From positions 2,542,001-2,606,000 of the forward strand of contig OY781093.1 of NCBI GenBank assembly GCA_963676355.1: a stretch of DNA of 64,000 bases, in the 5' to 3' direction. The DNA comes from JAGLOK01 sp963676355. Its GTDB lineage: Bacteria; Bacillota; Clostridia; Christensenellales; UMGS416. Numbering within the stretch: the stretch's first letter is position 1; every line of letters begins with the position of its first letter. The translations under genes were made by a program, and so were the position numbers. This document shows, piece after piece, positions 60,897-64,000 of the stretch. The notes beneath the pieces are model-generated. The model ran no database searches. It was not told where the DNA came from and saw nothing but the letters and a program-made list of their open reading frames with translations.

Positions 60897-61403
60897 ATGA
60901 AAAATAACATATTAGACAAAGTCGAAAACGGCATCAAAAAAACGGCAGAAGTATTTAACACAGTTGCTGGCTGGGCAATAGTTATTTCAATGATACTGGT
61001 TGTTGCCAATATCATACTGAGGACGGTTTTTAAAAAACCCATTCTTGGCACATATGAATACACAGGTTTTCTTACAGCCATAGTCGTAGGATTCAGTATA
61101 GCCTTCTGCCTTGTGCAGGACGCACACATTTCAATAGACTTTATAACTCAGAAGTTTTCAAAGCGCGCCCAAAATATTTTGGGCGCAGCTACCGACTCTG
61201 TCATGGCGGTTGTGATGGGTGTATTTACTTTCTATATATTTAAATACGCTTCAAAGCTCATGCGCAGCAACTCCGTGTCCCCCACCACCCAGTTTCCGTT
61301 TTACATCGTGGTGTTTTTTGTCGCGGTATGCTTTATACTTTTGTGTCTTGTTCTCCTTGTAAGGATTAAAAACAATATCATGGAGGCAAAAAATGAGTCC
61401 TGA
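60897..61403 (+). CDS. dctQ: TRAP transporter small permease, DctQ family
   Basis: A 168-residue membrane protein with four transmembrane helices. The helix-2/3 region YEYTGFLTAIVVGFSIAF and DAHISIDFITQKF match DctQ, which holds the large permease and couples it to the binding protein. It starts two bases after the dctP stop codon and overlaps dctM by 11 bases. Standard length. Confidence 0.93.
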   Translation: MKNNILDKVENGIKKTAEVFNTVAGWAIVISMILVVANIILRTVFKKPILGTYEYTGFLTAIVVGFSIAFCLVQDAHISIDFITQKFSKRAQNILGAATDSVMAVVMGVFTFYIFKYASKLMRSNSVSPTTQFPFYIVVFFVAVCFILLCLVLLVRIKNNIMEAKNES

Positions 61404-62700
61404 ATTAATCGGCCTTTTAGGCATAATAGTATTTTTAATATTAATTGCTATTAAGATACCCATTTCATTTGCGATGCTTACTGTAGGCATTTTGGGCTTT
61501 TCAATACTGGTAAGCCCCGCTGCCGCATTTTCAATGGCTTCTGCTGAAGTTTACGCAAACTTTTCATCCTACTCGCTTTCGGTTATCCCGATGTTCGTGT
61601 GGATGGGGTTTATTGCATATTATTCGGGCGTCGGAACAAGTCTATACAGCTTTTCTTATAAACTTGTAGGGCATCGCCCGGGCGGTCTTGCCATATCCAC
61701 GCAGGCAGCTTGTGCAATGTTTGGCGCTATATGCGGCTCAAACACTGCCACAGCCGCCACAATGGGCGCTATCGCCTTACCAGAGATGCGCAAGTATAAA
61801 TATGACGATTCGCTTTCATCCGCCAGCATAGCAGCAGGCGGCGCACTGGGCATACTAATTCCACCCAGCGTAATATTTATAGTATACGGTATTGCTTCCG
61901 AGCAATCTATCGGCAAACTTTTTCTCGCTGGCATTATCCCGGGAATTCTCCTTATGCTTTTATACATGGCGGCAATATACATCTTGGTTAAAAGGAAGCC
62001 TGAGCTAGGTCCTGCAGGTCCAAAATCAAACATTAAAGAAATACTCGGCTCACTTAAAGACGGACTTCTTGAAATCATTGTTGTTTTCCTTATTTCAATC
62101 GGCGGGCTTTTTGCAGGGTGGTTCACTCCGACTGAAGCAGGAGCTGTGGGCGCAGGAAGCATTTTACTTATAACTTTGGTTCGCAAAAGAATAACTTGGG
62201 AAGGCTTTAAGAATTCACTCAACGACACAGTGCGCACCACAGCAATGATTATGCTGATGGTGGCAGGAGCAATCATTTTCGGCAGATTTATAGCAGTCTC
62301 ACGGCTTCCCTTTGCCCTTGCAAACTGGGCCTCAAGCCTCGCCCTTCCGCCTTTTGGCGTGATGGCAGCAATACTTTTAATTTATCTGCTGCTTGGATGC
62401 TTCATTGACGCTCTGGCATTAATTCTCCTTACCATTCCGATATTTTTTCCTGTAGCTGTTGATGTATTGGGATATGATCCTATCTGGTTTGGAGTTATAA
62501 TTGTTATGGTTGTGGCGATGGGTGTAATTACCCCGCCTGTCGGCATGAATGTTTATATTATAAAAGGCGTAGCAAAAGACATTCCAACTGAAACGATATT
62601 TAAGGGTGTGTGGCCTTTTCTAATTGCAATATTTGTTTGCCTTGCAATACTCATTGCATTCCCACAACTTGTTACATTCTTGCCAAGTCTTTTGGCATAA
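61393..62700 (+). CDS. dctM: TRAP transporter large permease, DctM family
   Basis: A 435-residue permease with about 12-13 transmembrane helices, the sodium-coupled transport channel of the TRAP system. Diagnostic segments include CAMFGAICGSNTATAATMG, IPPSVIFIVYGI, FTPTEAGAVGAGSIL and VITPPVGMNVYIIKG. It belongs to the ion transporter superfamily and moves the substrate handed over by DctP. Ends in a strong terminator. Gene order P-Q-M is the common one. Confidence 0.95.
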   Translation: MSPELIGLLGIIVFLILIAIKIPISFAMLTVGILGFSILVSPAAAFSMASAEVYANFSSYSLSVIPMFVWMGFIAYYSGVGTSLYSFSYKLVGHRPGGLAISTQAACAMFGAICGSNTATAATMGAIALPEMRKYKYDDSLSSASIAAGGALGILIPPSVIFIVYGIASEQSIGKLFLAGIIPGILLMLLYMAAIYILVKRKPELGPAGPKSNIKEILGSLKDGLLEIIVVFLISIGGLFAGWFTPTEAGAVGAGSILLITLVRKRITWEGFKNSLNDTVRTTAMIMLMVAGAIIFGRFIAVSRLPFALANWASSLALPPFGVMAAILLIYLLLGCFIDALALILLTIPIFFPVAVDVLGYDPIWFGVIIVMVVAMGVITPPVGMNVYIIKGVAKDIPTETIFKGVWPFLIAIFVCLAILIAFPQLVTFLPSLLA

Positions 62701-62718
62701 ACGGAAAATGTTTTACAA

Positions 62719-62744
62719 AAAGACTGCTTATGCGGTCTTTTTTT
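62719..62744 (+). terminator. Terminator of the dctPQM operon
   Basis: Arms AAAGACTGC and GCGGTCTTT around TTAT with one T-G pair and a TTTT tail, 18 bases past the dctM stop codon. Confidence 0.92.
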
Positions 62745-62748
62745 GCAT

Positions 62749-62774
62749 AAAAAAACAGCGTATATATACGCTGT
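62749..62774 (-). terminator. Terminator of rpmB
   Basis: A palindrome with arms ACAGCG and CGCTGT around an AT core, with six T following on the minus strand. It is 29 bases past the rpmB stop codon. Confidence 0.85.
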
Positions 62775-62803
62775 ATCTTTATAATCAATTTAAGCGCCTG
62801 AGA

Positions 62804-62995
62804 TTAAACGGAACGCTTCACTTTGCCTGAACGAAGGCAAGCTGTGCAAACGCTGATCTTCTTAGTTGTGCCGTCGATTTCAGCGCGGACCTTTTGAATG
62901 TTTGGTTTCCAAGTCCTTTTTGTTTTCCTGTGTGAGTGGCTGACGTTGTTGCCATGTACAGTTTTCTTATCACAGATATAGCATTTATTGGCCAT
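62804..62995 (-). CDS. rpmB: Ribosomal protein L28
   Basis: A 63-residue 50S subunit protein. The start MANKCYICDK and the end CTACLRSGKVKRSV carry two CxxC pairs (Cys5/Cys8 and Cys50/Cys53), the zinc-binding 'C+' form; HSHRKTKRTWKPN is the conserved RNA-binding core. Length is standard. It has its own GAGGAGGG ribosome binding site and a TATAAT-like -10 upstream, and is transcribed alone. As a C+ form it may depend on zinc supply; no C- paralogue is seen here. Confidence 0.97.
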   Translation of the reverse strand: MANKCYICDKKTVHGNNVSHSHRKTKRTWKPNIQKVRAEIDGTTKKISVCTACLRSGKVKRSV

Positions 62996-63143
62996 GATAT
63001 CCCTCCTCGCTTAAACTTATAAACTATATAAATCAATATTTTTTCATTATTATAACACATTTACGCGTCAAAACACGACTATTTTATCACTATAACTCTT
63101 ATCTTTCAAGTGTTTTTTGGATTTTAATAGTGATATTTTTTCA

Positions 63144-63767
63144 TCACTTTTCCACAAACACATAAGCTGTGCCTTCAAGCACCTCAATAGTGCACTCTTC
63201 TCCCGTCATATGATTGCCAAGGCCAAGAGTCTGCCCTGCTTTTATCCGTGTGGGTTCATTAAGCTCATAGTAAAGCCCATGCCTTTCAAGCACAAGAATT
63301 TCACTTCCTGCAGGCATCACAGAAACCCTAGTTCCTTTCTCTCCAAGAACCTTAACTTTACCTGCTCCAGCACGCACCATCATGTCATGTGTTTCAAGCC
63401 ATGCCGGCATTCCAATCTCTTTTGCGTATAACAAAAGTCCAAGATTTCCAAGATAGTGGTCTATGCTTCCCTCAGCGCAAACGATATAGATTTCGCCAGC
63501 CCCTATCTCCTTTGCATAATCCACGGCAACTTCACCGTCAGTCTTATCTTTTTCAATAGGGAGTTTAATAATTTTCACACCATCATTTTGAAACTTTGTA
63601 AGCGCTTTTTCAGATATTGAATCCATATCGCCTATAATGACATCTGGAGTCACGCTCTGTCGCATAGCATAGTCTGCGCCACTATCCGCGCAAATTACAA
63701 TATCCGCTTCTTCTGCCTTGGTTTTAAAAGCCTCTTCCTTGCCTCCCAGAACAATAAGAGCTTCCAT
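63144..63767 (-). CDS. thiN: Thiamine pyrophosphokinase
   Basis: Transfers pyrophosphate from ATP to thiamine, giving thiamine pyrophosphate. The 207-residue protein shows the family motifs ICADSGADYAM near residue 25, PDVIIGDMDSIS near 41 and the catalytic KDKTDGEVAVDYA near 73, followed by GSIDHYLGNLGLL. The C-terminal beta domain is complete. It starts one base after the rpe stop codon, the usual Firmicute order rpe-thiN, so it is translationally coupled to rpe. Confidence 0.95.
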   Translation of the reverse strand: MEALIVLGGKEEAFKTKAEEADIVICADSGADYAMRQSVTPDVIIGDMDSISEKALTKFQNDGVKIIKLPIEKDKTDGEVAVDYAKEIGAGEIYIVCAEGSIDHYLGNLGLLLYAKEIGMPAWLETHDMMVRAGAGKVKVLGEKGTRVSVMPAGSEILVLERHGLYYELNEPTRIKAGQTLGLGNHMTGEECTIEVLEGTAYVFVEK

Positions 63768-63768
63768 A

Positions 63769-64000
63769 CTATCCTCTCAAGCTTTCAATATTTTCTTTAA
63801 TAGAGTCACCACAAAAAACATACGAGCCTGCAACTATAACATTTGCACCTGCATCAAGCACATCTTTAATGGTCTCATTATTAATTCCGCCATCAACTTC
63901 TATATCGAGATTAGGTGCAATCGCTCTAAGCTGCCTCACTTTATCCAAAGTATGTGCAATCAATTTCTGTCCGCCGTATCCCGGCTCAACAGTCATTACA
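63769..64000 (-). CDS. rpe: Ribulose-phosphate 3-epimerase, 5' end outside window
   Basis: The last 76 codons of a TIM-barrel epimerase of the pentose phosphate pathway, interconverting ribulose 5-phosphate and xylulose 5-phosphate. The visible part begins V-MTVEPGYGGQK, the phosphate-binding loop region, followed by the metal-binding DGGIN and the C-terminal GANVIVAGSYVF. The frame stays open past the right edge, so the methionine at 63996 is internal, not the start. The rest lies outside the window. Confidence 0.95.
   Translation of the reverse strand, partial: VMTVEPGYGGQKLIAHTLDKVRQLRAIAPNLDIEVDGGINNETIKDVLDAGANVIVAGSYVFCGDSIKENIESLRG

Noticed and set aside
61656..62276. A 206-codon minus-strand frame inside dctM
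   Set aside because: It mirrors the codon pattern of dctM, which is a clear family member on the plus strand; there is no start site or promoter.

Overview
The window looks like chromosome from an anaerobic, low-GC, monoderm Clostridia-type Firmicute. The signs are AT-rich intergenic DNA, strong GGAGG-type ribosome binding sites, lipoprotein signal peptides, penicillin-binding D,D-carboxypeptidases, an AbrB regulator, GerMN-domain lipoproteins, the Obg-YhbY-NadD-YqeK block, an electron-bifurcating NfnAB transhydrogenase, an anaerobic homocysteine synthesis cluster and a TRAP (tryptophan attenuation) protein. I saw no rRNA, tRNA, CRISPR array, transposase or phage gene. Nearly all of the sequence is ordinary chromosomal coding DNA. 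Genes at both edges are cut by the window.

Layout. 1-9.2 kb is mostly on the minus strand: a truncated lipoprotein, AbrB with a Cys-rich tail, an FGGY sugar kinase, obg-yhbY-nadD-yqeK, and nth-nfnA-nfnB. 9.4-15.5 kb holds a tyrosine phosphatase, a second FGGY kinase, two tandem D,D-carboxypeptidases and deoD. 15.9-20.5 kb (plus) is a response regulator, a sensor kinase and two GerMN lipoproteins, an arrangement like actinobacterial MtrAB-LpqB; the kinase lacks a usual start codon. 20.6-22.6 kb is a radical-SAM DNA-repair-type protein with its usual partner. 22.7-25.6 kb (minus) is the three-protein homocysteine synthesis set plus a membrane methyltransferase. 25.8-29.2 kb has an AlbA_2 protein and a GT-C-like membrane protein.

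29.3-33.9 kb is argCBDF plus a GNAT protein behind a promoter that overlaps an ARG-box-like palindrome. 34.0-36.8 kb is mtrB (TRAP), pfkA and an rlmD-type methyltransferase. 36.8-39.3 kb is more AT-rich and looks accessory: a GFA-family protein whose stop codon lies inside a perfect 7-1-7 Fur box, an unrecognised protein with a kinase-like catalytic pattern, and an acetyltransferase. 39.3-49.9 kb is a mixed region: a diguanylate cyclase, a likely quinone/catechol stress module (LigB dioxygenase, HxlR regulator, NmrA reductase), a methyltransferase, ThuA and HAD proteins, a zinc-ribbon membrane protein with a condensation-like acyltransferase, a GNAT protein, and a membrane protein with a winged-helix regulator. 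50-64 kb holds uvsE, a PP2C phosphatase, a response regulator-kinase-HtrA set, xylB, mutS2, a dctPQM transporter, rpmB, thiN and the 3' part of rpe.

Main points for follow-up: the two-component/GerMN operon and its apparent ATT start; the Fur box followed by a terminator (possible Fur-controlled small RNA) next to the kinase-like gene; the radical-SAM pair; the TRAP gene away from any trp gene; the second carboxypeptidase with SGG in place of SGN; and the acyltransferase/zinc-ribbon membrane pair. Most are known families in suggestive contexts. I did not find a complete system that I can claim to be new.
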